The notes under the pieces: generated by a model
What the model was told of the DNA's origin: nothing
The model's input: the letters and a program-made list of their open reading frames with translations, nothing else
Database searches by the model: none
In this document: positions 19,768 to 31,334 of the stretch, piece after piece
Layout: the number at the start of each line of letters is the position of its first letter
Position numbering within the stretch: the stretch's first letter is position 1
NCBI GenBank assembly: GCA_023630585.1
Contig: CM042540.1
Span: 9,163,074-9,227,073, forward strand
Direction of reading: 5' to 3'
DNA from: Cranoglanis bouderius
Taxonomy: Eukaryota > Chordata > Actinopteri > Siluriformes > Cranoglanididae
Length of the DNA stretch: 64,000 bases
Made by a program: the position numbers and the translations under genes

Positions 19768-20709
19768 CTACGTTGGCCTTTTTAAAAATGTTCTTATCAA
19801 GATTTTCTTAACTTCTTCTGTTTTTAGACTGTAGATTAAAGGGTTGATCATTGGAGGTAGCAGGCTATACAGCATAATGATGGCTATTTGCAAATCAGAA
19901 TTAAATATGATACCGATATAAGCAGCCAAATAATTAAAACACCTTGGTAAGAAGAAGAGTGCAATTATAATGAGTTGAGAACAACATGTGGAAAAAGTCT
20001 TTAGCCGCCCATGTGTGCTTGATATTTGTAGGACAGTTAAAATAATGCAGGTGTAGGAGAACACAATAATGGCAAGAGATCCCAGCAATACTACCATGGC
20101 ATAAACAAAAGCTGGAAAAATATATGGAGTCCTGTCAGTGCAAGCAAGTCGTATAATAGATATATGATCACAATAGCAGTGTACAATGGTGTTGGCTCCA
20201 CAGTAAGGGAGGGGGGAAGCCCGAACAACCATCATTATAATGCTAGGATGAGCAAAAACCCAGACTACTATGGACATAATTAATATATTTCTATTTGACA
20301 TAATAGTATGGTAACTAAATGGGTAACAAACTGCTATATATCGATCTATGGCCATTACAGCTAGTGTGTATGAATTGACTGTACCAAAATAATGCACTAA
20401 GTACATCTGAAAAAAACAAGCTGCAAAAGAAATGGTCCCATTTTGGAACCAATATCTAGCAATGATCTTTGGTAAGGTGCATGTACTGAACAACACATCA
20501 CACATCAGAAGACTTATATAAATAAAATACATGGGTTTATGGAGACTTTTGTTTGTTGCAAACAAAAGAAGAAAAAATCCATTCCCTATCAAGGTGCACA
20601 CATAAACTAAGAACATAACTGCAGATACAAAAGCACAGTAGTTAGGATGAAGTCCAGGAAAACCAACAATGAAAAAGTCCTTCACAAAGGTCACATTTCT
20701 GCCTGACAT
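19768..20709 (-). CDS. Odorant receptor OR2 (intact)
   Basis: 313 codons in one exon with all receptor signatures: NVT at 5-7, LHKPMYFIY, MAIDRYIAVCYP, Cys pattern YCGANTIVHCYC in loop 2, KTFSTCCSQL before TM6 and NPLIYSLK in TM7. It is the most diverged of the three intact genes, with roughly 25 differences from OR3. Several fall in regions that face the odorant pocket or outer loops (N177H, T186I, S197I, T207V, N264Y, T268I; aligned numbering). The C-terminus ends KRPT instead of KKRLS. The start is the conserved ATG downstream of the same CTCTTTAAG. Confidence 0.95.
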   Translation of the reverse strand: MSGRNVTFVKDFFIVGFPGLHPNYCAFVSAVMFLVYVCTLIGNGFFLLLFATNKSLHKPMYFIYISLLMCDVLFSTCTLPKIIARYWFQNGTISFAACFFQMYLVHYFGTVNSYTLAVMAIDRYIAVCYPFSYHTIMSNRNILIMSIVVWVFAHPSIIMMVVRASPLPYCGANTIVHCYCDHISIIRLACTDRTPYIFPAFVYAMVVLLGSLAIIVFSYTCIILTVLQISSTHGRLKTFSTCCSQLIIIALFFLPRCFNYLAAYIGIIFNSDLQIAIIMLYSLLPPMINPLIYSLKTEEVKKILIRTFLKRPT

Positions 20710-21430
20710 TATCGGACGTCCTTAAAGAGAAAATTTCAGATTTAATGCAGATATGTACCAGCATCATAAAGCATGATGTACACTGCATATATGAATAAAA
20801 TTGCCTTATAAATTCAAATGGTTAAATAATAAAATAAGCTCAAATACTGTTACATTACATTTCTTTTTATTTTAGATAAATTTTGATATTATTCTTGATT
20901 TTAAATTAAATGCCAATGATATAAATTACCAAAAGACATTATGACATTATGCATTCTCTCCATACCTTTACAGAGTCATAGCACATCAGGAAATGTGTCT
21001 GTGCTCCAGGGCAATTTATTTATCTTAACACATGATGTACATATCACATGTCTAGCAAAAAAAAAAGTAAGTTGATTAAATCTTCTGAGACTTGTGTAAG
21101 AAGCTAAATTTTAATGTCTAAAAATACAGTGTAAATAAGCTCACTATGTTATTTGAGACATCTCTACTGACAATGTTTGTTGGACTGTTGCCACATGATA
21201 GAAATGATGACTAGTCCTTATTTGCCATGTAAATTAGAGCATTAATGAAGCATAACAGAAAAACACTGGACAGGTTAAACACATATGGCTGGTGGTGATA
21301 TTTGATCAGTGGGCTTACATCTAATATCTTTCAATAGGCCTTCTATTGAAGCTGACAATACCCCTACCAATGATATACCATCTCTGGAGAATAAGGGGCT
21401 GATGGTGTGTGTATCTGAGGCCCTGGTAAC
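20710..21430 (-). promoter_or_regulatory. Conserved OR 5' flank, copy 2
   Basis: It is nearly identical to 12160-12885, including the GTGCTCCAGGGCAATTTATT block (21001-21020), and ends at the same junction with a Tc1 element. The promoter role is inferred. Confidence 0.45.
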
Positions 21431-22475
21431 AGTGGACATTGCCTTGATGGCAGCATATGTTTCTCTAAATATATGTCTCCCAATATGCACCTCCACATCA
21501 ATCGTACCTTCACACATATGCAAGTCACCTATGCCGTGGGCACTGATGCACCCCCATACCATCACAGATGCTGGTTTTTGCACCTTTCACTTATAACAGT
21601 CTGGTTGGTCTTTTTCATCTTTGGCATGGCTAACTCGACGTCCATTTTCCCCAAAAACAAGCTAAAATGTGGACTCATCTGTTGACAGCACACGTTTCCA
21701 CTGCCTTTCAGTCCATCTGAGATGAGCTCGGGCCCAGAGAACTCAGCGGCGTTTCTGCATAGATTTGATGTGTGGCTTCCTCCTTGCGTAATAGAGTTTC
21801 GGGTTGCATTTCTAGATGCGGTGGCGGACTGTATTAAGTGACAACGGTTTTCCGAAGTACTTACGAGCCTATGTGGTTATATTTATCACAGTAGCATGAC
21901 GATTTCTCAGGCAATGCCGCCTGAGGGCTCGAAGGTCATGCACATTCAACAGTGGTTTCCAGCCTTGCCCTTTACACAGAGATTTCTCCGGATTCCCTGA
22001 ATCTTTTCACAATATTATGCACTGTAGATGGTGAAAGACTTGAATTCTTTGAAATCTTGCATTGAGCAATGTTCTTTTTGAACTGACTGACAATTCTCTC
22101 ACAAAGTTTTTCAAAAAGTGGTGAGCCACGACCCATCCTTGCTTGCAAAGACTGAGCTTTTGGTGGATGCTCCTTTTATGCCCAATCCTGATACCCTTCC
22201 TTGTTACCAATTAACCTGATCCTCCAAAATGGTGTTACTTGAATATTCTTTAAACTTTTCAGTCTCATTTTGCCTCTCTCCCAACTTTTTTTGAGTGTGT
22301 TGAAGGCATCAAATTCTAAATTTGTTTATATTTACAAAATACAATTAAGTTGGTCAGTAAAATCTTTTCTTTGTACTTTTGTCATTTAATTAAAGTCTCA
22401 AGAGACTTGACAAATCACAGATTTTTGTTTTTATTGCATTTTAGGAAAATTCCCAGATTTTATGGAAAAGCAAAC
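21431..22475 (-). mobile_element. Tc1-like transposon, copy C (5' part and one inverted repeat)
   Basis: It has the same left junction as copy B, but here the right inverted repeat is kept (about 22290-22440). The transposase is broken in several frames (for example 22007-22210 and 21275-21583) and the last catalytic part is missing. After it comes the LINE relic, as after copy A. Confidence 0.8.
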
Positions 22476-22486
22476 TTTTCTTTAAT

Positions 22487-23040
22487 ATAGAGGAGTCACA
22501 TCTACAAATTGATAACAATCACTCAAATAAGACCTGAGCCAGTCCCTTAAATCCAACAACTTTTCTAGTCTATCTAGATGAATATTATGTTCAATGGTAT
22601 CAAAAGCTGCTCTAATGTCAAGCAACACAAGCAAGGAGACACAACCTTGATTGGAGGCCTATAATAGGTCATTTACCACTTGAACCAGCACTCTCTCAGC
22701 ACTGTGATGAGGCCTACATCCTGACTGAAAGATTTAATGAATGTCCTATGCATGTATGAGCCTAACTGCTGTGAAGATAACGGGAAGGTTGGATATTGCA
22801 CTATAGTTAGACATCTGTCAAGGGTCAAGGTCATTTTTTTTTTATAACTGCTGTTTTTGATACCTGCTAGTTTAAAGGATTTAGGTACATAAGCAGTGCT
22901 ACAGGAGGACTTGACTACATTTAATAGAGGATCACTTGCTTATTGTACAAACTGATTGAGGAAATGTGTAGGTAAAGGAGTGTAGGATTTGAAGTTGGTC
23001 TGGTACCAACATCCATGCCATGATCAAAGTGACAGAGGTT
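22487..23040 (-). pseudogene. CR1/L2-like LINE RT remnant (duplicate)
   Basis: A duplicate of 7190-7740 with small indels. Its companion part, the endonuclease-RT linker (VKGHNNPWLYPELFCLL), is at 24290-24493. The copy is interrupted by a TA tract and a solo LTR. Confidence 0.6.
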
Positions 23041-23215
23041 ACACTTTTTCTTCATTCTGATGTTTGATGTGAACATTACCTGAAGCTCTTGACCTGTATC
23101 TGCATGATTTATTTATTTATTTATTTGCATTGTGTTGCTGCCACATGATTGGCTGATTAGATAACTGCACGAATGTGCAGGTGTACAGGTGTTCCTAATA
23201 AAGTGGACGATGATA
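23041..23215 (+). repeat. Interspersed-repeat 3' tail
   Basis: It contains CCACATGATTGGCTGATTAG, then AGGTGTTCCTAATAAAGTGG, a very common teleost repeat tail. It is absent from the matching place of the first unit (near 7767), so it is an insertion or a retained segment. Confidence 0.5.
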
Positions 23216-23220
23216 TACAC

Positions 23221-23359
<139 letters not shown>

Positions 23360-23610
23360 CCCTGTAATTTCCCACCTGGAATTATTAAAGTGTTGTATTA
23401 TCTTTGCTCAGTGTGATCAGACAATTCAGTGTATAAAGAATTAAACAATTAAAAATAAATAAATAAATAAATAAATTGGTCACTTAAGCAATTAAGCCTG
23501 GCTGGCTTAGCAGACCAAATGCAGGCGTCTTTGACAATGTATGGGGGGAAATCTGGCAATTTCATGTTCCTAGAGGAATTTACTATCTTCCAAATTTCTT
23601 TGGATCATTT

Positions 23611-24244
23611 TGTTACATAAAGTGTAGGACGGTGAGGGGGTCAGGATGCATGTGCAGGGGAAATGTCAGTTGATTAGAAATAGTTTATTCAAAAATATAG
23701 GAATCCACAAGAAAAAACAACAAACCATAATCCAGGCAGTAATCCAAAAGGCAGTAATCCAAATGCAGTAATCCAAAACAAAGGGAAAACACGTGAGGCA
23801 AGGAGGTGGTTAGGGAACCACGAACAATGAGCTTGAAAACATACACCATACTAACTCGAAACTAAACTAATACTCCGCAAGGAAGCGGAAACAGAGCGGG
23901 GTTTTTAAACACACACAAATAAGAGACACCTGAAACTCATAATGACCATGAATGAACAAGAACCAATAAGAATAAGGAGGCAGAGACATGACACAAACCA
24001 AAACATAAGCACATGTTAGAACATGGGAGGCAGAGACATGACGTGAACAAAAACACAAGCACATGGAAAAACACAGGAGGCGGAAACATGACGTGAACGA
24101 AAACAAACACACATGGCAAAGAAAACAAACATGAGTTCATAAAAGAGTCCGAAGGGTTTTTATGAATAGCGCTGGAATGTGCTCAGTGGAATGCGGAAGT
24201 ACGCTGCTCCGCTAGCTTTGTAGCGAGAGAGAGGGAACCTAACA
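23611..24244 (-). mobile_element. Solo LTR-like insertion, 634 bp
   Basis: Termini are TGTTA...TAACA, flanked by the 5-bp duplication CATTT (23606-23610 and 24245-24249). The paralogous unit at about 8241-8260 has no insertion. On the minus strand an AATAAA lies near the 3' end (from GTTTATT near 23685), which suits a U3-R-U5 order. It contains internal degenerate repeats (AACATGGGAGGCAGAGACAT and variants, 23970-24100) that give spurious repetitive frames. Similar sequence occurs at 39675 and 42755. Confidence 0.75.
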
Positions 24245-24249
24245 CATTT

Positions 24250-24560
24250 TGAGTTTTTGTAGTTTCAGAAAGATAAAACTCAGATTTGACTATTTTGATG
24301 CATGACATGCAACAATTTTTAGCTGCCTAAAAATGACCCTCTCAACCTCAAGTTTGGTTTTTCTAGCATGAGCCCAAGCAAAGTCCCTTTCCCTCAAAAG
24401 GCAAAACAGCTCAGGGTAGAGCCAAGGGTTATTATGGCCCTTTACTCTAAATTTACAGCAAGGTTTGTTTTTGTCTATTACCAATAAAACCATTATAAAA
24501 ATAATTCCAAGACAGTTCTATATCATCAATAAGAAAGATTATTTTCCAGTGAAAGTAATA
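24250..24560 (-). pseudogene. LINE endonuclease-RT linker (duplicate)
   Basis: Continuation of the LINE relic at 22487. The minus-strand frame 24290-24493 matches 8295-8560. Confidence 0.55.
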
Positions 24561-26789
24561 CATGTCATAAAAAGGCTTGCTCACAGAAGTAAGTTTAAAA
24601 AGGGCCTAATTACATAATGTTACCTATGTTTGCAGATCACACTGACCTGCACTTGAAGTTGCTGCATTTTTGTAGCATCTTATTGGTAAATTTTTCTTTT
24701 TCATGCCTTTTACTTGTCTGCTCCACCTGCCTGTTTTCTTCAGTGCATCTAAATAGCTTTTTGTTTCACACTGGTTTTATTTATTTATTTTGAAATACTT
24801 ATTTTTATATTTTATTCATGATTTATTAACCAAACACATTTGACTACATGGACCAAACATTTTTTTAGGAAAAAAAAAAAAAAAAAAAAAAACACTGAGC
24901 AGGCCAAATCAGTCACAAGACAAGTCAGGACACTGAGATTTCTGGCCTGGTTTGAGAGGTCAAATGGCTGTGTTTACCAATTCATTTGCTAAACTATTTG
25001 GTTCCTTACTCAACATAGCATGAGCAAGATTAGAAAGTGAACAAAACCTTTTCCAGGTAATTTTAGTTAAATACACTGATACACCGATTTCTAAAAGTTG
25101 AGGTGTTGATAGCTGTTGATAGCTGCTACTGATAAAATTAGCAAACTAAAACATCTTGAAGGGAAGATGAAAGATGCAAGACATTTTCTAACACTTCAAG
25201 AATAACAAATTCTCAGTGACATACATGAGACTAACTACAAAGGACATGTTCAGGAGGATCAATATATATTAAGCAGGGGCATGTAAGTAGGAGTAATCAT
25301 TGAACTGATGTTAAATGATTGTAACTAGCAAACCAGCATCAGTGTACAATGTGATGGCATAAAAGAAGACAGATAACATTAGTTAAATGTCATTACAATT
25401 TACTATTGACTCCTTTTTACACATATTCCACCAACAGAACACCATTTTTGACTGTGTTTTGCTTTGATTGTGTTCTGACCATTTTCTGTTTTGTCTTTTA
25501 TTTTTTGACCCGGGTTTTGGATTGTGGACGTTGTTTTGTAATAAACATGCTGCACCTGGAGTCTCAACCTTCTCCCTAATAGCAGGTGTTACAATGACTA
25601 TTCAGTAATTTAAGTATTACACTGCACATTATTCACAATGTATTACATTAAAATGTACTGTAATTGCAAAATAAAATAAAATAAATCACCAAAACAAGAA
25701 ATGTTTTATCTTTTAAGCAAAAATTATACAAAACATTCCAGGTTATTTGACTTGGATGGCAGATGAAAAGAAATGTTAGTTGTTCCAGTGATCTACCTGA
25801 TAATAAATCATAATGGTATTTTGTCATGCGTCAATCCAGATTTACCCTGAAAATTGTCATTTTTCAGAGGCAGGTGGAGTGCTTGCTTAATGTTATTAAA
25901 TGTCCAAGTCACCAGGCAGAATTATGGTCAAAAACAGGCAATGGTTAAATAGTCAGGCAAACAGAGTGGTATAGGACAAACTGGATAAAAAATAAATAAA
26001 ATAAAAAAAAAGAAATCAAAGGCTCTAAACCAGAGAAGTAATCATGCTCAGAGTGACACTGAAAAGATGGCAAAACCTTGCAAAGGAGATACATGAAAAA
26101 GCTGTTTAAGTACACAGAGCGATTGAAGAAAAACAGGAAACAGGTGTGTTAGAATTCAGGTGAGTGTGATCATTGTAATGTCTGAGCTGGATTCAGATCA
26201 GAATGAGGAGTTGCCCCTGGATGGGTAGTGGGTCTGCATGTGATAATAATTCATAAATTCTATTTTGTAGTATGGTGGACACACACTAAAATCAAATTTA
26301 ATAAAGATATATTATACTAAAAAGCATCATATATATTTGTTTTAAAATACTGGTTTATTGCCACAAAATTATCGCTAATTATAATAAATGAACTCTGAGT
26401 GTTATTACCTCATTGCGTCTCTGGTTTAGACTCTTTATCTTTAGACTCTTTATCTGTGTTTTTGATCCTGTTTGTTTTCTGTTTGCCTGTTTGACCATTG
26501 CCTGTTTTTGATTCTGAACTTTAATAAAAGTACATCATATTTTCAAGCTTTGAGTGAATTTAATTAGGTATGTTAAATATACTAGGCCCTGTCCACTCTG
26601 TGCAAAATAAATTCAACATTTGAGATTCAGGTACTATGTACTATTTTGAATTTTCTCCACAGTATTCCGATCATCATCAGCTGAAATCAGGCATCATGTG
26701 TGGATCCAATTACAGCACAAACAGAGGAATACAATAACCCAGTCCACATATACCATAATATATTTCAAGATCTGACATATTAGGTCAAG
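24561..26789. other. OR-unit 3' spacer, copy 3
   Basis: It matches 8600-11214 with a deletion after about 25105. No gene is seen. It holds an uninserted Gypsy target (CAGGCAAACAGAGTGG near 25955), and a novel segment at about 25335-25560 absent from the first copy. Confidence 0.7.
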
Positions 26790-27734
26790 CTAACTTAGCC
26801 TTTTTTTAAAAAAATTTCTTATCAAAATTTTCTTAACTTCTTCTGTTTTTAAACTGTAGAGTAAAGGATTGATCATTGGAGGTAGAACGCTATAGAGCAT
26901 AATGATGGCTATTTGCAAATCAGCATTAAATGTGATACCTATATTCGCAGCCAAGTAATTAAAACACCTGGGTAAGAAGAAGAGAGCAATTATAATGAGT
27001 TGAGAACTACATGTGGAAAAAACCTTTAGCCGCCCCTGTGCACTTGATATTTGTAGGACAACTAAAATAATGCAGGTATAGGAGAACACAATAATGGCAA
27101 GAGATCCCAGTAATGTTACCATAGCATAAACAAAAGCTGGAAAACTATATGGAGTCCTGTCAGTGCATGCAAGTCGTGTAATAGATATATGATCACAATA
27201 GCAGTTTACAATGGTGTTGGCTCCACAGTAAGAGAGGGGGGAAGCCCGAACAACCATCATTATAATGCTAGGATGAGCAAAAACCCAGACTACTATGGAC
27301 ATAATTAATATATTTCTATTTGACATAATAGTATGATAACGAAATGGGTAACAAACTGCTATATATCGATCTATGGCCATTACAGCTAGGGTGTGTGAAT
27401 TGACTGTACCAAAATAATGCACTAAGTACATCTGAAAAAAACAAGCTGCAAAAGAAATGGTCCCATCTTGGAACCAATATCTAGCAATGATCTTTGGTAA
27501 GGTGCATGTACTGAACAACACATCAGACATCAGAAGACTTATATAAATAAAATACATGGGTTTATGGAGACTTTTGTTTGTTGCAAACAAAAGAAGAAAA
27601 AATCCATTCCCTATCAAGGTGCACACATAAACTAAGAACATAACTGCAGATACAAGGGCATAGTAGTTAGGATGAAGTCCAGGAAAACCAACAATGAAAA
27701 AGTCCTTCACAAAGGTCACGTTTCTGCCTGACAT
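26790..27734 (-). CDS. Odorant receptor OR3 (intact)
   Basis: 314 codons, with 12 residue differences from OR1 (about 96 percent identity by hand count). The changes are V50F, S112N, Y114H, V137M, I207T, N231S, H233Q and V287M, plus a cluster at the cytoplasmic tail (L303I, L305I, G306R, M307N). All signatures of a functional receptor are kept: NVT 5-7, LHKPMY, MAIDRYIAVCYP, SY, KVFSTCSSQL and NPLLY. OR1 and OR3 may detect the same or overlapping odorants, because most helix residues are identical. It is transcribed from the minus strand like the others, with a conserved 5' flank. Confidence 0.95.
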   Translation of the reverse strand: MSGRNVTFVKDFFIVGFPGLHPNYYALVSAVMFLVYVCTLIGNGFFLLLFATNKSLHKPMYFIYISLLMSDVLFSTCTLPKIIARYWFQDGTISFAACFFQMYLVHYFGTVNSHTLAVMAIDRYIAVCYPFRYHTIMSNRNILIMSIVVWVFAHPSIIMMVVRASPLSYCGANTIVNCYCDHISITRLACTDRTPYSFPAFVYAMVTLLGSLAIIVFSYTCIILVVLQISSAQGRLKVFSTCSSQLIIIALFFLPRCFNYLAANIGITFNADLQIAIIMLYSVLPPMINPLLYSLKTEEVKKILIRNFFKKRLS

Positions 27735-28135
27735 TATCGGACGTCCTTAAAGAGAAAATTTCAGATTTAATGCAAATATGTACCAGCATCATAAAGCATG
27801 ATTTACACTGCATATATGAATAAAATTGCCTTATAAATTAAAATGGTTAAATAATAAAATAAGCTAAAATATTGTTACATTACATTTCTTTTTATTTTAG
27901 ATAGATTTTGATATCATTCTTGATTTTAAATTAAATGCCAATGATAAAAAATTACCAAAAGACATTATGACATTATGCATTATCTCCATACCTTTACAGA
28001 GTCATAGCACATCAGGAAATGTGTCTGTGCTCCAGGGCAATTTATTTATCTTAACACATGATGTACATGTCACATGTCTAGCAAGAAAAAAATAATAAGT
28101 TAATTAAATCTTCTGAGACTTGTGTAAGAAGCTAA
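27735..28135 (-). promoter_or_regulatory. Conserved OR 5' flank, copy 3
   Basis: It matches 12160-12560 with the GTGCTCCAGGGCAATTTATT block at 28027-28046. Similarity ends near 28135 at AGAAGCTAAA, without the Tc1 junction seen in copies 1 and 2. Confidence 0.45.
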
Positions 28136-28716
28136 AGTCTCAGAGTGAGACTCAGCAGGGTTGGTCAAACCCAGATATTTCAGCATGATATTTCTGGTCC
28201 AATTGTTGGGAATTTGTGGCTGATGGTCACTTTTTCTTTATTTTTTTTGCACTCCCACTCCCAATTGGCTCTAAGGCAGGACTCCAGGGACCAAAGCACC
28301 GAAGTCCAACTCTTTGATTTGTGGGAGTGGCATTATTTCTGCAATGTTACTAATTCAGACATACTGTATACTTATTGAGTCATGTCTCTGTCTGCCCATC
28401 TCAGTTGAAACCATGAACTACACTTCCCATGATCTTCCCAAACCACATCACATGACCAGTCAGGTGACATCCCTGGACAAAATATACAGATTTTTTTAGA
28501 CACACCTGTTCTTTTTCATTCACATTCCTTACGTAACCCAAACATTCTACAAATATTTGAAGAGTCTTGCTCCTGCTTTGAACACTGACATTAATGAACC
28601 TGTATTCCATGTGTTGTAAATCTAGTTTAGATTTTGTTGTGCTTATTGATCATATTTGGGGGTGCATGGTGGCTTAATTGTTTACATTTTCAAGTTCATT
28701 TTTTCCCCTGTAATTT
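28136..28716. other. Unrecognised spacer
   Basis: No gene, RNA or repeat that I recognise. Short open frames (28145-28378, 28314-28499) lack motifs and overlap in conflicting frames. Confidence 0.5.
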
Positions 28717-29779
28717 AATTAAAAAAGTGGAACTTTCATATATTCTAGATTCATTACACATAAAGTGAAATATTTCAAGCCTTTTTTGTTTTAATCTTGA
28801 TGATTACGGCTTACAGCTCATAGAAATAAAAAATCAAGTATCACAGAATATTAGAATAAGCAATTTATAATACAGAAAAGTATGTTAATTTATGCACTCA
28901 ATACTTGCTCAGGCTCCTTTTGCATGAATTACTGCATCAATGCGGAGAGGCATGGAGGAAATCAGTCTGTGGCACTGCTGAGGTGTTATGGAAGCCCAGA
29001 TTGCTTTGATAGCGGCCTTCAGCTTGTCTGTATTGTTGGGTCTGGTGTTTCTCATCTTCCTCTTGAAAAAATTCAGGTCAGGCGAGTTGGCTGGCAGATC
29101 AAGCAGAGTAATATCATGGTCAGCAAACCAGTTACTAGTAGTTTTGGCACTGTGGGCAGGTGCCAAGTCCTGCTGGAAAAGGAAATCAGCATCTCCATAA
29201 AGCTTGTCAGCAGATGGAAGCATGAAGTGCTCTAAAATCTCCTGGTAGATGGCTGCATTGACTCTCAACTTGCATTGACTCTCAACTTGAGAAAACACAG
29301 TGGACCAACACCAGCAGATGACATTGCACCCCAAATCATCACTGACTGTGGAAACTTCACACTGGACTTCAAGCAACTTGGATTCTGTGCCTCTCCACTC
29401 TTCCTCCAGACTCTGGGACCTTGATTTCCAAATGAAATGCAAAATTTACTTTCATCTGAAAAGAGGACTTTGGACCACTGAGCAACAGTGTTTTGAGTAA
29501 AAAGGTGTTTTGAGTTAATTAGCTGATTAGAGCTCTTCTCAGGTCGACATTGCTGTATAATAAATTCTTTATTCTAATATTTTTGAGATACTGGATTTTT
29601 CCAGTATCTCATTTCCATGAGCTGTAAGCCATAATCATCAAGATTAAAACAAAAAAGGCTTGAAATATTTCACTTCATGTGTAATGAATCTAGACTATAT
29701 GAAATTTCTTCTTTTTGAATTAAATTATGGAAAAAAATGAACTTTTCCACAATATTCTAATTTTTTTTAGATGAACCTG
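28717..29779 (-). mobile_element. Tc1-like transposon, second family (defective)
   Basis: Long inverted repeats at about 28740-28860 and 29590-29740 (GCTTGAAATATTTCACTT and its complement) surround a minus-strand transposase remnant (28909-29442). This holds IYQEILEHFMLPSADKL, LFQQDLAPAHSAK (second catalytic Asp) and WFADHDITLLDLPANSPDLN. The Glu segment (NPIENLW) is deleted, since the frame runs directly into FFKRKMRN. It ends GATGAACCTG followed by a TA. It is the same family as the open copy at 50714-52222. Confidence 0.85.
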
Positions 29780-29781
29780 TA

Positions 29782-29945
29782 CACTTATGGCATTTGGCAT
29801 TATCCAGAGTGCCTTACGATTATCTAAATTTTTATACAACTGAGCACTTGAGGGCCTTGCTCATGAGTCCAGCAGTGGCAGCTTGGTTGTGCTGTGATTT
29901 GAACTCATAACCTTCCAACCAGAAGTCGAACATCCTAATCACTTG
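29782..29945 (-). mobile_element. tRNA-derived SINE, minus strand
   Basis: The reverse complement shows GGTTATGAGTTCAAATCACA (B-box region) and AAGCTGCCACTGCTGGACTC, matching the SINE at 19078. It abuts the Tc1 end on one side and another SINE on the other. Confidence 0.8.
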
Positions 29946-31072
29946 CCCAGATGTTTGCCTTGCACTTCCAGGGTTGGGGGTTCGAATCCCACCTCTGTCT
30001 ATGTGCATGGAGCCTGCATGTTCTCCCTGTGCTTCAGGGGTTTCTTCCAAGCACTCCAGTTTCCTCTCCCAGTCTAAAGACATGCTCTGTAGGCTGATCA
30101 GCATTTCCAAATTGTCCATAGTGTGTGAATGGGTGTGCGATTGTGATGGGTTGGCACCCGGTCCCCTGCGCAGGTGGGTGTTTTACTTACACAAAAATGT
30201 TCTGAGGGCAGATGGAAAAATGATTGGTTCAGAACGATAACTAATCAAATCGTAGAGGAGGCGGGTCCAAGATATTGAAAAATAAGTGGGATCAAGTAAA
30301 AAAAAAAAAAAAAAAAGTCTTGTCAGTGTCAGTAGTGGGAACTTGCATCAGTTGAAAGAATTTCAGGCAACAGTAAACCTTCTCCAAAGGTAGGAATTTT
30401 TAAAACATTTATTTGGTTACCTTGTTGAGCTAATAATGATGTGCTCATCAACTCAACCTAGCTCAACAGCTAGCTCAAGTTAGCCAGCTTGCAGTTTTCC
30501 TTCCAGAAAAACTAAGCAAAACAGTGGCTACACACAACACGAAACAGATTAGATTTCAGCATTCTGTCACTCCAGCACCAATAGCTCGACTTCATTCCAA
30601 CATGTTCTGTGGTGAGCAGAGCTGTTATGATGCTACCTAAGCTAATGCTAACAGGCTGTTAGCCTAATAATAATGTGCTCATTGACTCAAGCTAACTCAA
30701 CAAGGTAAACCCAGATAACCAAATAGATTATTTAAAAATTCTTACTTTTGGAGAAAGTTTACTCTTGCCTCAAATTCTTCCAACTGACACATGCTCCCAC
30801 TACCAACACTGCCAAAACATTTAAAAAATGTTTTTATACTTGATCCCACTTATATTTCAATATCTTGGACTAGCCTCCTCTACGATTTGATTGGTTATCT
30901 TTTTGAACCAATCATTTTTCATTTTGCCCTCAGATTTTGCCAAACATTTTTTTGTGTAAATAAAACTCCCACCTGCGTCACCCGCCTTGTGCCCCAAGTT
31001 CCCTATGACAGGCTCCAGGCTCCCCCTGTGTATGATGTATATAAAACGGTATATAAAATAGATGGATAATGA
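29946..31072 (+). mobile_element. Second-type fish SINE, split by a palindromic MITE
   Basis: The left part (29946-30170) has TTGCCTTGCACTTCCAGGGT, the B-box-like GGGGGTTCGAATCCC, CCTGCATGTTCTCCC and GATGGGTTGGCACCCGGTCC. The right part (30976-31072) has CCGCCTTGTGCCCCAAGTTC, CAGGCTCCAGGCTCCC and a tail TAGATGGATAATG. Together they form the usual single repeat of about 320 bases. A relative lies at 35967-36090. Confidence 0.8.
30170..30975. mobile_element. Long-palindrome MITE (about 0.8 kb)
   Basis: The arms are inverted copies of each other. The left arm reads CAGGTGGGTG, ACACAAAAATG, CAAATCGTAGAGGAGGC, AAGTGGGATCAAGT and GGTTACCTTGTTGAG. The right arm has the complements in reverse order (CTCAACAAGGT, CTTGATCCCACTT, GCCTCCTCTACGATTTG, TTTTTGTGT, CCCACCTG). 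Each arm is roughly 300 bases with a spacer around 30490-30660. It has no coding capacity. It lies inside a SINE, so it moved as a unit. The target duplication is not clear (CG at most). Confidence 0.8.
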
Positions 31073-31334
31073 TCATGATTGCCTAGTCCATCGTGTTTGT
31101 TTGTAAATCACTAGACTTTTTATCTGATGCCAGTATCTTTATCCAGTTTCTGATGCCAGTATCTTTATCAGTTTTGACCTACTAGTTTGCCTGTCCTCAT
31201 TCATAAAATAAACACTGCATTTCATCCAATCCAAAGTTTTTTGCCAGTACATATGGATTCATTCTGTTTGCAGGTTCCTAATGAAATGTTTATATGTATC
31301 CTAAACTGAACAGTTGGTAGACGATCTTCATTTA

